A stretch of 63,997 nucleotides of DNA. Origin: Paraburkholderia caffeinitolerans. GTDB lineage: Bacteria > Pseudomonadota > Gammaproteobacteria > Burkholderiales > Burkholderiaceae. Shown here piece by piece: positions 36,120-44,724 of this stretch. The notes beneath the pieces are model-generated. The model did not search any database, was not told the origin of the DNA, and saw nothing but the letters and a program-made list of their open reading frames with translations. The stretch's first letter is position 1. Each line of letters starts with the position of its first letter. The translations under genes and the position numbers were made by a program. Location: positions 1-63,997 of the forward strand of contig NZ_CADIKL010000046.1 of assembly GCF_902859945.1 (NCBI RefSeq), given 5' to 3'.

Positions 36120-36629
36120 ATGTCACTTTCTAGTATTGCTATCGAGCCATTGAGCTTTCGCGAAGCGCTCGGGCACTACGCCTCCGGTATCACGGTGATT
36201 ACATCACACGTTGATGACGAGCCGATTGGCTTCACTTGCCAGTCGTTCTATAGCGTGTCGATGAGCCCGCCACTGGTGTCATTCAGCGTAATGTCCAGTT
36301 CGGCCAGCTACCCAAAAATTCGCCAGGCAGGTCGATTCGTGGTCAATATCCTGTCAGATGATCAAGTCACAATTTCCGACCAGTTCGCTCGGCGAGGCAC
36401 GGACAAGTGGCACGGAGTCGAATGGCAGGAATCGCCGCTGGGTAATCCGATCATTGCCGGCAGCCTTCACTGGCTTGATTGCGAAATTTACGCCGAGCAC
36501 GCCGCAGGTGATCACCTGATCGTGATTGGTGAAGTGAAAGCGTTAAACCTGCAAGACGCTGCTGCTACGCAACCATTGCTGTATTTCAAAGGGCAATATC
36601 GCAACATCGCCGCGCATAGCGCGGTTTGA
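36120..36629 (+). CDS. Flavin reductase-like FMN-binding protein (DIM6/NTAB family)
   Basis: 169 residues from the ATG at 36120; a TTG at 36090 is unlikely. It shows the flavin reductase fold: FREALGHYASGITVITSHVDDEPIGFTCQSFYSVSMSPPLVSFSV at the FMN site and GDHLIVIGEVKALNL near the end. Such proteins reduce FMN with NAD(P)H and hand it to a monooxygenase partner. It follows mesD by 177 bases in the same AT-richer block, so it may supply reduced flavin for the oxygen-dependent step linked to DUF1852. That partnership is inference. Confidence 0.78.
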   Translation: MSLSSIAIEPLSFREALGHYASGITVITSHVDDEPIGFTCQSFYSVSMSPPLVSFSVMSSSASYPKIRQAGRFVVNILSDDQVTISDQFARRGTDKWHGVEWQESPLGNPIIAGSLHWLDCEIYAEHAAGDHLIVIGEVKALNLQDAAATQPLLYFKGQYRNIAAHSAV

Positions 36630-36972
36630 GCGTTGACCTCCGCCGGGCGCTCGCGCAATTGTCCCTCTTCTATGCCGTCCGCGTGCGGCTGGCTACTATC
36701 GCAGTCGTTGCTCTGCACTATCACCAAGAGGCTGCGGCAACGACGTCCCTCTCATTTACACGGTATCGAACTGTCTTGAGTTCATTGAAACAGGCGCTGA
36801 ACGAAGGACGCTTCGTCTGCGTGCTTGATGCGCCATTCGTTGAGTCAAACCTGAACGCCCCTATCACGTGAGTTAGCGGCCGTCGCTAAGCAAATTTCAG
36901 CCCCAACGGTTGGGGCCGCCGCTGGAGAGGGGCGAGGACCGTCGGGCTCTCTCGAACAGACACTTCACGCGA
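36630..36972. other. Intergenic region, no gene seen
   Basis: 343 bases between convergent flavin reductase and porin genes. A weak TTG-started frame of about 80 codons exists near its left side but has no ribosome site or recognisable content. The right end holds the porin terminator (36900-36916). It may contain remnants from the insertion of the methionine block; nothing else is evident. Confidence 0.3.
36900..36916 (-). terminator. Hairpin after porin gene
   Basis: Read on the minus strand, GCCCCAA and TTGGGGC form a 7-bp stem with a three-base loop, followed by TGAAATTTGC. It lies about 55 bases past the porin stop. Confidence 0.5.
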
Positions 36973-38058
36973 TCAGAAGAAGTAACGAAGGCCGACACGG
37001 GAAACGAATTGCTTGTCTGTCGATGACGGCCCCATTGCCGCAATCGAAGCCACCGTACCATTCGCTCCGCCAGCCTTCTGGCCCGCGAGTTCGAGATAGA
37101 CACTGGTTCTCTTCGAGAGCAGGTAGGCAGCAGCCAGGTTGAGCGAATACCAGTGGGAACTTTCAAGCTTGTCGTAGGCGACATGCGCAGAAAGATCGAC
37201 GTCCGGCAGCGGAAAATAATCGCCGCCAAGATGCACGACCTGGTCGGTCGCCGACTGACCATTCAGCTCAAGCCTCGTGTTCGTGTAGATCGCGGAAGCG
37301 CGCCAGTTGCCGAACGTATACATGCCTGCCGCTCCGAGGATGCGCTGGTTGTCCACCAGCAGCACGGTCGTCGGCGTCAGGCTCCGGCCGAGCAACTCGG
37401 GCGCGCCCGTCGCTCCAGCCTGTATTTGCACCTTGTTGATGTCCGTGACCACCAGCCCGGCCATGAATGGGCCGTACGTATACTGAAGATTTGCACTGTA
37501 TGCGCGACCGACATTGGTCGACGAGGCGCCTGCGTTCTGCCCGAACGCATACATCGCGCCGAAACTCAGTCCACCGAAGCTCGCGCTGTTGAACTGCACG
37601 GCGTTGTTGAGCCGCTCGCCCGATGCACGATCAAGATCGGCATTCTGGAAGAGCATGATCCCGGTGTTCAGATACGGAACCATGTACCGTTCGAGTTGCA
37701 GCGTGTAGTCGTACTGGCGACCGAGATAGACATCACCGATGCCGGCTTTCCCAAGGCCGACGTACGCCTGCTTGCCGAAGATCAGACCTTGTCCCATTGC
37801 GCCGCTGTTCAGGGAGAATCCGTTCTCCAGTTTGAAGACCGAGTGCAAACCGCCACCAAGATCCTCGGTTCCTGTGAAGCCAAGCGCATTTGCCTTGTTG
37901 ATGCCATCCTGCATTTTGACGACCGACTTGCCGCCGACGTTGTTGATATAGCTAATGCCGTTGTCGACGCTACCGTAGATCGTTACTGAAGATTGAGCGA
38001 ACGTGCTGGCGCAAATTGACTGGAGCATCAGCATTGCAGCGATGTGGTGTCTCTTCAT
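36973..38058 (-). CDS. Outer-membrane porin
   Basis: 361 residues. Signal peptide MKRHHIAAMLMLQSICASTFA is followed by the mature start QSSVTIYGSVDNGISYI and a beta-barrel ending in VGLRYFF with terminal Phe. It contains the loop-3 region KQAYVGLGKAGIGDVYLGRQYD typical of burkholderial porins. It lies downstream of the MHS symporter cluster on the same strand, 120 bases away and after that cluster's terminator, so it may be transcribed separately while serving the same nutrient. Confidence 0.92.
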   Translation of the reverse strand: MKRHHIAAMLMLQSICASTFAQSSVTIYGSVDNGISYINNVGGKSVVKMQDGINKANALGFTGTEDLGGGLHSVFKLENGFSLNSGAMGQGLIFGKQAYVGLGKAGIGDVYLGRQYDYTLQLERYMVPYLNTGIMLFQNADLDRASGERLNNAVQFNSASFGGLSFGAMYAFGQNAGASSTNVGRAYSANLQYTYGPFMAGLVVTDINKVQIQAGATGAPELLGRSLTPTTVLLVDNQRILGAAGMYTFGNWRASAIYTNTRLELNGQSATDQVVHLGGDYFPLPDVDLSAHVAYDKLESSHWYSLNLAAAYLLSKRTSVYLELAGQKAGGANGTVASIAAMGPSSTDKQFVSRVGLRYFF

Positions 38059-38139
38059 TTGTATTATCGAATTTCAATGATTCTTGAAAAAGCGCGACGC
38101 CGCAGGCCGGCCTCACGCTCGCCTGATTACTTCTGCGCA

Positions 38140-38173
38140 AAAGGGATAAAAAGGGAAGGCCGCCTTGCGGCCT
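38140..38173 (-). terminator. Intrinsic terminator after the MHS symporter gene
   Basis: On the minus strand AGGCCGC-AAG-GCGGCCT (38157-38173) is followed by a T-rich run (TCCCTTTTTATCCCTTTT). It lies just past the symporter stop and ends the puuD-like/DUF2817/MHS unit. Confidence 0.7.
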
Positions 38174-38178
38174 GTACA

Positions 38179-39495
38179 TCAATTGCCGATGCGGCGATTG
38201 CGGGTCTCGGGCAGCAGGAATGTCGCGAGGAGGCTGACGATGCTGGTTGCCACCACGTAGTAAGCGGGAGCCAGCGTGCTATGGGTCACTGAGATGATCC
38301 AGGTCACCACAAGCTGCGTGGTTCCGCCAAAGAAGGCTGTGCCCACGCCATAGGTAATCGCGATGCCTGTACTCCGATAATGCGCCGGCAGGAGCTCCGG
38401 AATGGCAACCAGGCCCGCGGTGGCGCTGGCCGCCGTAAGCGATGCCAGCACGGCGGTCCCGGCCAGAAGGCTCATCGCTCCCGGTGCGGCATTGAGCCAC
38501 CAGAACATCGGTACGATCACAATGGCCAGCGCGACTCGCGGCGCAATCATGGCGAACTTTCGGCCCACGGCATCGCAAACAACGCCGCCAATCAGACCGA
38601 AAACAAACGTCAGCGCTCCGCCAACCAGTACGCTCATCTGCGCGAGCGTGGCGGGTAACTTCAGCACCTGGATGGCATAGGTCGTCATGTAATTGCCGAC
38701 CTGCGAAGACACCGCACCGGCGAGCAGAATCAGGGCCCCGAGGACGATGTAGCGCAGCGTGCCGGAACCACGGCTTGCGTCACGCTGGACGGTTGATCGC
38801 TTCGAATCCTGCTCGAGCGTTTCCGGAATGTTCCGGCGAATGTACATCGCAACAGGGACCAGCAGGAGGCTGAACATGAAGGGAATCCGCCATCCCCAGC
38901 TAGCGAGTTGCGCCGTGCTGAGCAGCAGCGAGACCGTTACGCCGATCACGCCACCCGCCGTGACAGCCATGCCCTGGCTGGCAAGCTGCCAGCTCGCGTA
39001 GAATCCACGCCGATTGGAAGGTGCGGCTTCGATAAGGAGTGCCGTCGAAGGGCCGACTTCGCCACCGAGTGCAAAGCCCTGCACCAGGCGGCACATCACC
39101 ACGATTACGGGCGCCGCCACACCGATTGTCGAATAGCCCGGCGTCGCGGCAAGACCCAGGGTGCCCACGGTAATCAGGACAACGGTAAGAATCATTGCCG
39201 GCTTGCGCCCCGCGCGGTCCGCATATCTGCCGATCACGACCGCACCGAGCGGGCGCATCAGAAAGCCGACGCCGAACGTCGCCAGCGAAGCCAGCAGGCT
39301 GCCGAATTCTCCTTCAGCCGGAAAGAAGGCCTTACCGATATAAACCGCAAAAAATGCGTAGATGACGAAGTCGAAGAACTCGAGCGCATTGCCGGCTACC
39401 GCCCCTGCCACGGCCGAGCGACTGAGCGTTGGCGGTTTGTGGCACACCGCCTCGCCGTCGCTCAAGCGGGCTTCAAGCGTACTTGGGGTAGTCAT
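38179..39495 (-). CDS. MFS transporter of the metabolite:H+ symporter (MHS) family
   Basis: 438 residues with 12 membrane helices. MHS features: GNALEFFDFVIYAFFAVYIGKAFF at helix 1, GRYADRAGRKPAMI between helices 2 and 3 and a long central loop rich in charged residues (RRNIPETLEQDSKRST). Relatives carry shikimate, proline/betaine, alpha-ketoglutarate or citrate with protons. Its ATG overlaps the stop of the DUF2817 gene (ATGA), so they are co-translated; the substrate is likely the same compound handled by those hydrolases. Confidence 0.88.
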   Translation of the reverse strand: MTTPSTLEARLSDGEAVCHKPPTLSRSAVAGAVAGNALEFFDFVIYAFFAVYIGKAFFPAEGEFGSLLASLATFGVGFLMRPLGAVVIGRYADRAGRKPAMILTVVLITVGTLGLAATPGYSTIGVAAPVIVVMCRLVQGFALGGEVGPSTALLIEAAPSNRRGFYASWQLASQGMAVTAGGVIGVTVSLLLSTAQLASWGWRIPFMFSLLLVPVAMYIRRNIPETLEQDSKRSTVQRDASRGSGTLRYIVLGALILLAGAVSSQVGNYMTTYAIQVLKLPATLAQMSVLVGGALTFVFGLIGGVVCDAVGRKFAMIAPRVALAIVIVPMFWWLNAAPGAMSLLAGTAVLASLTAASATAGLVAIPELLPAHYRSTGIAITYGVGTAFFGGTTQLVVTWIISVTHSTLAPAYYVVATSIVSLLATFLLPETRNRRIGN

Positions 39496-40664
39496 CTCAG
39501 GTCTCCTATGTTGTTTTGCTCGACGGCACCGCGCGCGAGCGGCTCATGATTGCCGAGCTCTGGCAGCAAGCCCCTTTGCAGACCGTTGAGTGCCTGCAGA
39601 TAAACCTCACGCCCTTGCACCCAGACCGCAAGTTTCCAATCGTCGTGCTCCGGGTAGAACGCTCGTTTGAGTGCTGCCTTGATCGTGTTGCGCTTTGCGT
39701 TGTCGGTGCAACCATAGCGATGCAGCCAATGTTCCGCGCGCATCGCGTGCACGACTTCGTCCATGGCGTAGGTGCCGAATTCGAGACATACGTTCGTCTG
39801 CGCCGCATCTGGGCACTCCTCTGAGAGCGCTGCCTGAATGGGGCCACTGAGCGGAATGCTCACCGACGTTCCGGTGGCTACCGAAGTCATGTTGTCCCCC
39901 CACCACTGTCGCGAGCGGGCCAGCGTGACGGGATTGTCCGGCGCCGCGAAAATGCGTTCCCCCACGCCATAGGGGCCAAGTCCGGTGTGGATATCGATCG
40001 AGCCGATATGCCGGCTCCCCACGGCATATTTGCGCAGGATGCTGCGGAACGTCGAGTTGCTCCAGGTGGGCGCCACGCCGCCGAAGTGCAGGCCATCTTC
40101 GAACGCGTACTGGCCGAGCGCTACAGCACGCTGGAAGCCACGCACGCCGACGCGCTCGCGATATGCATTCAGCAAGATCTCGTTTGCGTTTTGTGGTGGC
40201 CAGTCACGCGGCAGTAGCAAGTCGTGAATTTCCGCGTAGCCGGCGTTGTCCGGGAGAGTCGTTGAGAAGTCCACAAAATTTCGATTCAAATCGACGTTTT
40301 CCTGGGTCGCCCGGCGCGTGTGCGAAAAGCCGTACGGATTGACGGCGTGCACGTGCAGAACTGCCGCGCTCCGCGCATCGAACGGAGCCTTCGCGCCAGG
40401 ATCGAGCTCAAGGAGACCTGTTTGGATCGCAGAGCCGCAGTAGCCTTCCACGCCATGGCATCCGCTGATCACGATCAGAAGGTTGGACGCGTCGCTCGGC
40501 CCATCCAGCACCACGTCGGTTGCCAGCCTTTCCCCGTCTGCGCCGCGTAACGGCAATTCGTATGAGTCGACGCTCAGGCCGCGTCGGGATGCTGCGCCGA
40601 GGAACTTTTCACGAGCCTCGGCGTAGCTGCTGCTAAACAGCTTGCTGATGTTTTGTTGTGCCAC
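39492..40664 (-). CDS. DUF2817 / M14-like zinc carboxypeptidase
   Basis: 390 residues from a GTG at 40664; a TTG at 40739 would overlap the upstream gene. The family resembles M14 carboxypeptidases and succinylglutamate desuccinylase: GCHGVEGYCGS gives the H-x-x-E zinc pair, ENVDLNRNFVDF the substrate-binding Arg stretch, GSIDIHTGLGPYGVGE the third zinc His and CLEFGTY the catalytic Glu. There is no signal peptide, so it acts in the cytoplasm, likely on an imported amide or peptide conjugate. It lies between the PuuD-like hydrolase (16 bases upstream) and the MHS symporter. Confidence 0.8.
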   Translation of the reverse strand: MAQQNISKLFSSSYAEAREKFLGAASRRGLSVDSYELPLRGADGERLATDVVLDGPSDASNLLIVISGCHGVEGYCGSAIQTGLLELDPGAKAPFDARSAAVLHVHAVNPYGFSHTRRATQENVDLNRNFVDFSTTLPDNAGYAEIHDLLLPRDWPPQNANEILLNAYRERVGVRGFQRAVALGQYAFEDGLHFGGVAPTWSNSTFRSILRKYAVGSRHIGSIDIHTGLGPYGVGERIFAAPDNPVTLARSRQWWGDNMTSVATGTSVSIPLSGPIQAALSEECPDAAQTNVCLEFGTYAMDEVVHAMRAEHWLHRYGCTDNAKRNTIKAALKRAFYPEHDDWKLAVWVQGREVYLQALNGLQRGLLPELGNHEPLARGAVEQNNIGDLR

Positions 40665-40680
40665 GATGGGTCGGAACGAT

Positions 40681-41469
40681 TCAGGCAGGGATGGGGGATC
40701 GCAGGCGTTGCGCTTGCCGGATTCGGCAGGCGTCGCCAAACGAGGTAAAGATCGCGCGCGCTAGCGGACTGTCGTCGACGCGCATTTCTGGGTGCCATTG
40801 AACGCCCAGCGTAAATTGCGCGGCCGACTCGACCGATATCGCTTCGACCAGGTCATCTGGCGCCCTCGCTTCGACGCGCAGCCCCGCACCCAGCCTGTCC
40901 ACACCTTGATGGTGCAGAGAGTTGACCATGGCAGTGGCGCGGCCGGCCAATTGCTCGAGGCGCCCTCCAGGGACGATCGCGATCTCGTGACGATCCTCGT
41001 ACCAGTGCTCCACCGGTCGGTCGTGGTCGCCTTCCCGATGATCGAGACGGCCGGGCTGATCATGAACCGCCCGCTCGAGCGTCCCGCCGAAAGCGACGTT
41101 GAGTTCCTGAAAACCGCGACAGATGCCAAGGAAGGGCACGCCCGCTTCGAGAACCTTTGGCAGCAGCGAAAGGGCAACGTCGTCGCGGGCGAAGTCGACA
41201 TGGACGGACGCGGGCAACGGCGGCGCGCCATAGCGCTCTGCCGCGATGTTGGAAGGACTGCCAGTGAGGAGAAAGCCATCGATCGAGTTGATCAGCGTTT
41301 CAGCATCCACGCCTTCCGCGTGCGCCGGGACGACGATGGGAAATACGTTCGCAACCCGGGCAAGGGCATGCACGTAGCCTTCGAGTACGCCATGCGCCGC
41401 GTGCTTTTGGCGCTCGAAGCGATCGGCCACGATGGCAACGACGGGTTTAAGGGAATTCGAGTAATTCAT
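40681..41469 (-). CDS. Gamma-glutamyl-gamma-aminobutyrate hydrolase family protein (PuuD-like, peptidase C26)
   Basis: 262 residues. Class I glutamine-amidotransferase-like fold with nucleophile Cys in FLGICRGFQELNVAFGG and catalytic His in LGVQWHPEM followed by acidic residues. E. coli PuuD frees GABA from gamma-glutamyl-GABA in putrescine use. Here no other puu genes are near; the next two genes are a DUF2817 peptidase and an MHS symporter, so the substrate may be another gamma-glutamyl compound. It heads the unit and is divergent from a LysR regulator with a 28-bp dyad between. Confidence 0.83.
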   Translation of the reverse strand: MNYSNSLKPVVAIVADRFERQKHAAHGVLEGYVHALARVANVFPIVVPAHAEGVDAETLINSIDGFLLTGSPSNIAAERYGAPPLPASVHVDFARDDVALSLLPKVLEAGVPFLGICRGFQELNVAFGGTLERAVHDQPGRLDHREGDHDRPVEHWYEDRHEIAIVPGGRLEQLAGRATAMVNSLHHQGVDRLGAGLRVEARAPDDLVEAISVESAAQFTLGVQWHPEMRVDDSPLARAIFTSFGDACRIRQAQRLRSPIPA

Positions 41470-41530
41470 TTCTGCCGCAAGACTCCAGGGAGGTTAGAAG
41501 CAGTCTAGGTGGCTGATTTAATGATGTAAA

Positions 41531-41558
41531 TTGCATAATTAATTGAGTTATCATGCAA
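41531..41558. promoter_or_regulatory. 28-bp dyad between puuD-like gene and LysR gene
   Basis: TTGCAT at 41531-41536 and ATGCAA at 41553-41558 are perfect inverted arms around an AT-rich centre, 24 bases before the LysR start and 62 from the divergent puuD-like start. The layout is that of a LysR autoregulatory site. Confidence 0.5.
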
Positions 41559-41581
41559 GTACTGCAAGTGAAGGCTCAAGT

Positions 41582-42493
41582 ATGAACAGTCGCCAACTTC
41601 GCCATTTTCTGGCCCTTTTACAGGAGGGCTCGCTGAGCGCTGCGGCAACCAGTGTTTTCCTCAGTCAGCCCGCGCTGTCACGAAGCGTGCGCGCGTTGGA
41701 GGAATCACTTGGGGTGCCCCTTTTTGATCGCAGTGAGCGACGGCTCAAGCCCACCGTCTATGCCTGGGCGTTTGCGGAACGGGCGCGGCGCATTGTTTTC
41801 GAAGAGCAGGAAGGCATACGGGCTCTCGAATTGATGCGTTCGGGTGACGCAGGCACGTTGTCGTACGGAATGGGTGCGTCGCTAGCAAGCGTCTTGCTCA
41901 AGCCGATGATGCTCGAACTGCTAGGGGCTTCGCCGCAGCTGAAGCAGCGTTCTGTCGTTGAATCGTCGGACCGGTTAATGCAGCTCTTGCTGGAAGAGCA
42001 GCTCGATTTCTTCGTCGGTGACATCAGGGTCGCCGCTTGTCATCCCGATACGGTCATCGAGCCGATTTATCGCTGCAGCTTTGGCTGGTACGCACGCACG
42101 GCGCATCCACTGGCAACGCTGCCAAAGGTCACGATAGACGATTTAAAGAGATTCCCGCTGATTGCGACTGGCTATCTGGAGGAGTCGCTCGCGCGCCGCT
42201 TCTTGGAGTTGTACGGGCTCGCCGAGCCGTTTGTCGATCACTTCGCCATGGTCGTGGGCGATATGCCCGCCGTGCAGGACGTTGTCACGTCAACCGATGC
42301 AGTGCTGCCATCGACAGACTTTGCGATGCTCGCCAGTCAGCGCGCAGGGCGTGTTGTCACGCTCCATGTCATGCCATTGCTCGACATGGAGCTTACGCTT
42401 GGGATCGTTCGCCTCAAAGGGCGGACGCTTATTCCGGCAGCCGAGCGGGCATTCGCCATCGTGCGGGAGCGCCTGACACAGGCTCACGGTTAA
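41582..42493 (+). CDS. LysR-family transcriptional regulator
   Basis: 303 residues from the ATG at 41582. N-terminal helix-turn-helix at 1-60 (MNSRQLRHFLALLQEGSLSAAATSVFLSQPALSRSVRALEESLG), then the ligand-binding domain (ALELMRSGDAGTLSYGMGASLA...). It is divergent from the puuD-like/DUF2817/MHS unit and is its likely regulator, with the inducer being the imported compound or an early product. An upstream start at 41543 is less likely because the helix-turn-helix normally begins right at this methionine. Confidence 0.85.
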   Translation: MNSRQLRHFLALLQEGSLSAAATSVFLSQPALSRSVRALEESLGVPLFDRSERRLKPTVYAWAFAERARRIVFEEQEGIRALELMRSGDAGTLSYGMGASLASVLLKPMMLELLGASPQLKQRSVVESSDRLMQLLLEEQLDFFVGDIRVAACHPDTVIEPIYRCSFGWYARTAHPLATLPKVTIDDLKRFPLIATGYLEESLARRFLELYGLAEPFVDHFAMVVGDMPAVQDVVTSTDAVLPSTDFAMLASQRAGRVVTLHVMPLLDMELTLGIVRLKGRTLIPAAERAFAIVRERLTQAHG

Positions 42494-42549
42494 GCGGGTT
42501 TTTCGAAGGTACGGTCCGAAATCAGTCGCCCTTACTCTGGCACCCTCCG

Positions 42550-42581
42550 ATCGGCGAGGCGCACCTCATCGCCTCGCCGAT
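42550..42581. terminator. Perfect 12-bp stem-loop between convergent genes
   Basis: ATCGGCGAGGCG at 42550-42561 pairs with CGCCTCGCCGAT at 42570-42581, eight-base loop. It lies between the LysR gene and the ABC ATPase gene and overlaps the last codons of the latter. No T tract. Confidence 0.5.
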
Positions 42582-43342
42582 ACCGCAAGATGGTTCTTCA
42601 AAAACGCACGTGTCCGGTCCTGCCGAGGATCGCAAAGCAATTGATCCGGCGGCCCTTCCTCAACCACCACCCCACGATCCATAAACATGATCTTGTCGGC
42701 AACCTCGCCGGCAAAGCGCATTTCATGCGTGACGATCAGCATGGTCATATTCTCAGCGGCCAGTTGCTTCATAACCGCATTCACCTCGTCAACCAGCTCC
42801 GGGTCCAGCGCCGAAGTCGCTTCGTCGAACAGCATGACTTTGGGTTGCATCGCCAATGATCGCGTAATGGCGACACGCTGCTTTTGCCCTCCAGACAATT
42901 GCGAAGGGTAGGCATCGATTTTATTGGCGAGCCCTACCTTCGAGAGCAATTTCAGCGCAAGCTCACGAGCGGCGTCCTTGTTCATGCCCTTGAGCTTGAC
43001 TGGACCCAGAATGATATTTTCCAGCACGGTCAAATGCGGAAACAGATTGAAGTGCTGAAACACCATGCCCATCTGCTGCCGCACCGCGTTGATATGCTTT
43101 TCGAACGCGCGGCCCGTTAGCGGTTGATTCACCTGCAGGCCGTCGAGCCACACCTCGCCCTGATTCAGGGTCTCCAGATGGTTGATCGAGCGAAGCAGCG
43201 TGCTTTTTCCCGACCCGCTCGGCCCGATGATCGCGACGATCTGGCCACGCGAAACGGAAAGATCGATTCCCTTCAGGACTTCCACCGCGCCATACGCTTT
43301 ACGGGCGTCCTTCACTTCAACCATGGGTTGCAATGCGCTCAT
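42566..43342 (-). CDS. Polar amino acid ABC transporter ATPase (GlnQ/HisP type)
   Basis: 258 residues from the ATG at 43342, which overlaps the permease stop. Walker A GPSGSGKSTLLRSI (about 40-53), Q-loop VFQHFNLFPHLTV, signature QLSGGQKQRVAITRSL, Walker B VMLFDEATSALDPE and switch His THEM are those of the PAAT family. It drives import of a polar amino acid with the two permeases and the binding protein upstream. Last gene of the unit. Confidence 0.9.
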   Translation of the reverse strand: MSALQPMVEVKDARKAYGAVEVLKGIDLSVSRGQIVAIIGPSGSGKSTLLRSINHLETLNQGEVWLDGLQVNQPLTGRAFEKHINAVRQQMGMVFQHFNLFPHLTVLENIILGPVKLKGMNKDAARELALKLLSKVGLANKIDAYPSQLSGGQKQRVAITRSLAMQPKVMLFDEATSALDPELVDEVNAVMKQLAAENMTMLIVTHEMRFAGEVADKIMFMDRGVVVEEGPPDQLLCDPRQDRTRAFLKNHLAVSARR

Positions 43343-43998
43343 CGCGTCACCTCGATATTTTTTTCCACTCGCCGCAGCCCGGATTCCATCGCCAGATTGC
43401 ACAGGTAATAAAGCACGGCGACGCTTAGATAAAATTCAAACGGACTGAACGTGTCGCTAATGGCGTGTTGCGCGCTATTGACGAGTTCGGCAATGCCGAG
43501 AACCGAAACCAGCGACGAATCCTTCAACAGGACAATCATGTTGTTGCCGATGGGCGCAATGGTTTTGCGAACCGCTTGCGGAATCACGATATGGAGCAGC
43601 GTGCGTCCACGGCCAAAACCGATCGAGCGTGCGGCCTCGGTCTGGCCATGATCGACCGACACGATGCCCGCGCGGATCACGTCCGCGTTATACGCCGCAA
43701 AATGCAGGCTGAGCCCGATGATGCCGGCGCCAAAAGCGGGAATGTCGATGCCAATTTGCGCGAGCCCGAAGTAAATCAGAAAGAGCTGGAGCAAAAGCGG
43801 CGTGCCCATGAACAGCCAGATGAAAAGGCGCACCGGATAGCGCACGAAGCCGGGCGCGTACAGCACGGCAAGCGCGAACACAATGCCGAAAACCAGGCTC
43901 AGGAACGACGACATGACGGTGAGGATCACCGTCCACATCAGGCCCTTGAGAAGCAGCCCGGTGTAGGGAAAGACGATACTGAAATCGAGTGGTGACAT
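43339..43998 (-). CDS. Polar amino acid ABC transporter permease
   Basis: 219 residues, about five membrane helices, with the HisM/GlnP coupling loop QTEAARSIGFGRGRTLLHIVIPQAVRKTIAPIGN and the FIWLFMGTPLLLQLFLIYFGL helix typical of this class. It pairs with the permease 10 bases upstream and overlaps the ATPase start by four bases. Confidence 0.9.
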   Translation of the reverse strand: MSPLDFSIVFPYTGLLLKGLMWTVILTVMSSFLSLVFGIVFALAVLYAPGFVRYPVRLFIWLFMGTPLLLQLFLIYFGLAQIGIDIPAFGAGIIGLSLHFAAYNADVIRAGIVSVDHGQTEAARSIGFGRGRTLLHIVIPQAVRKTIAPIGNNMIVLLKDSSLVSVLGIAELVNSAQHAISDTFSPFEFYLSVAVLYYLCNLAMESGLRRVEKNIEVTR

Positions 43999-44008
43999 CC
44001 GTGCTTCC

Positions 44009-44662
44009 TCAGCGGGGTGCGAAGCGTTTGTCGAGCAGATCGACGACCCGCGCCACGACGTAGATGATGATCATGTACAGGACGGCCGCAATCGCGAAGA
44101 TTTCGAATGGCTTGTAGGTGGAGCCGATATAGCGTTGCGCGGTATAGGTCAGCTCGACCACGGACACGGTTGAAACCAGTGCCGATCCCTTGATGAGCCC
44201 GATCGTGTTGACGCCGAGCGGCCGTATCATCAGCCGGGCCGCCTGAGGCAAGACGATGAACCACATCGTTTGCGCGCGCGACAGCCCGATCGAGCGCGCG
44301 GCTTCGATGTGTCCGCGCTCGACATTCACGATCGCGCCGCGAATGGACTCCGACATGTAAGCGGCAATGTTCAGGCCCAGCGCGATATACCCGGCGGTGA
44401 AGGGATCGAGGTTCAACCCGATCTGCGTGCCGCCGAAATAGAGAATGAAGAGCTGAACCAGATTGGGCGTGCCGCGAAAGATGCTGACGTACGTGGTGGA
44501 AAGCGTGCGCAGGACCCGGTTATCCGAAAGGCGTCCGGCCACCAGCACGACGGCCACGACGAGCCCAATCAACAGCGCAAGCGCCGAAATCTGCACGGTT
44601 ACCCAGGCCGCCTCCAGAAAAAACGGCAGGGTTCGTAGCATCAAGGTCATTGCAAGATCCAT
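44009..44662 (-). CDS. Polar amino acid ABC transporter permease
   Basis: 217 residues, about five helices, with FRGTPNLVQLFILYFGG and the coupling loop HIEAARSIGLSRAQTMWFIVLPQAARLMIRPLG. It is the paralogous partner of the next permease. A CCTGGAGATT ribosome site precedes the ATG. The binding-protein gene lies 62 bases upstream. Confidence 0.9.
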   Translation of the reverse strand: MDLAMTLMLRTLPFFLEAAWVTVQISALALLIGLVVAVVLVAGRLSDNRVLRTLSTTYVSIFRGTPNLVQLFILYFGGTQIGLNLDPFTAGYIALGLNIAAYMSESIRGAIVNVERGHIEAARSIGLSRAQTMWFIVLPQAARLMIRPLGVNTIGLIKGSALVSTVSVVELTYTAQRYIGSTYKPFEIFAIAAVLYMIIIYVVARVVDLLDKRFAPR

Positions 44663-44724
44663 GAAAATCTCCAGGGGCGCACTCGACCGGCCCGCAGCGG
44701 CGGGGGCCGGTCATGCAAGAACGC

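Noticed and set aside
36626..36871. 81-codon frame after the flavin reductase gene
   Set aside because: TTG start, no ribosome site, overlaps the previous stop and shows no recognisable sequence.
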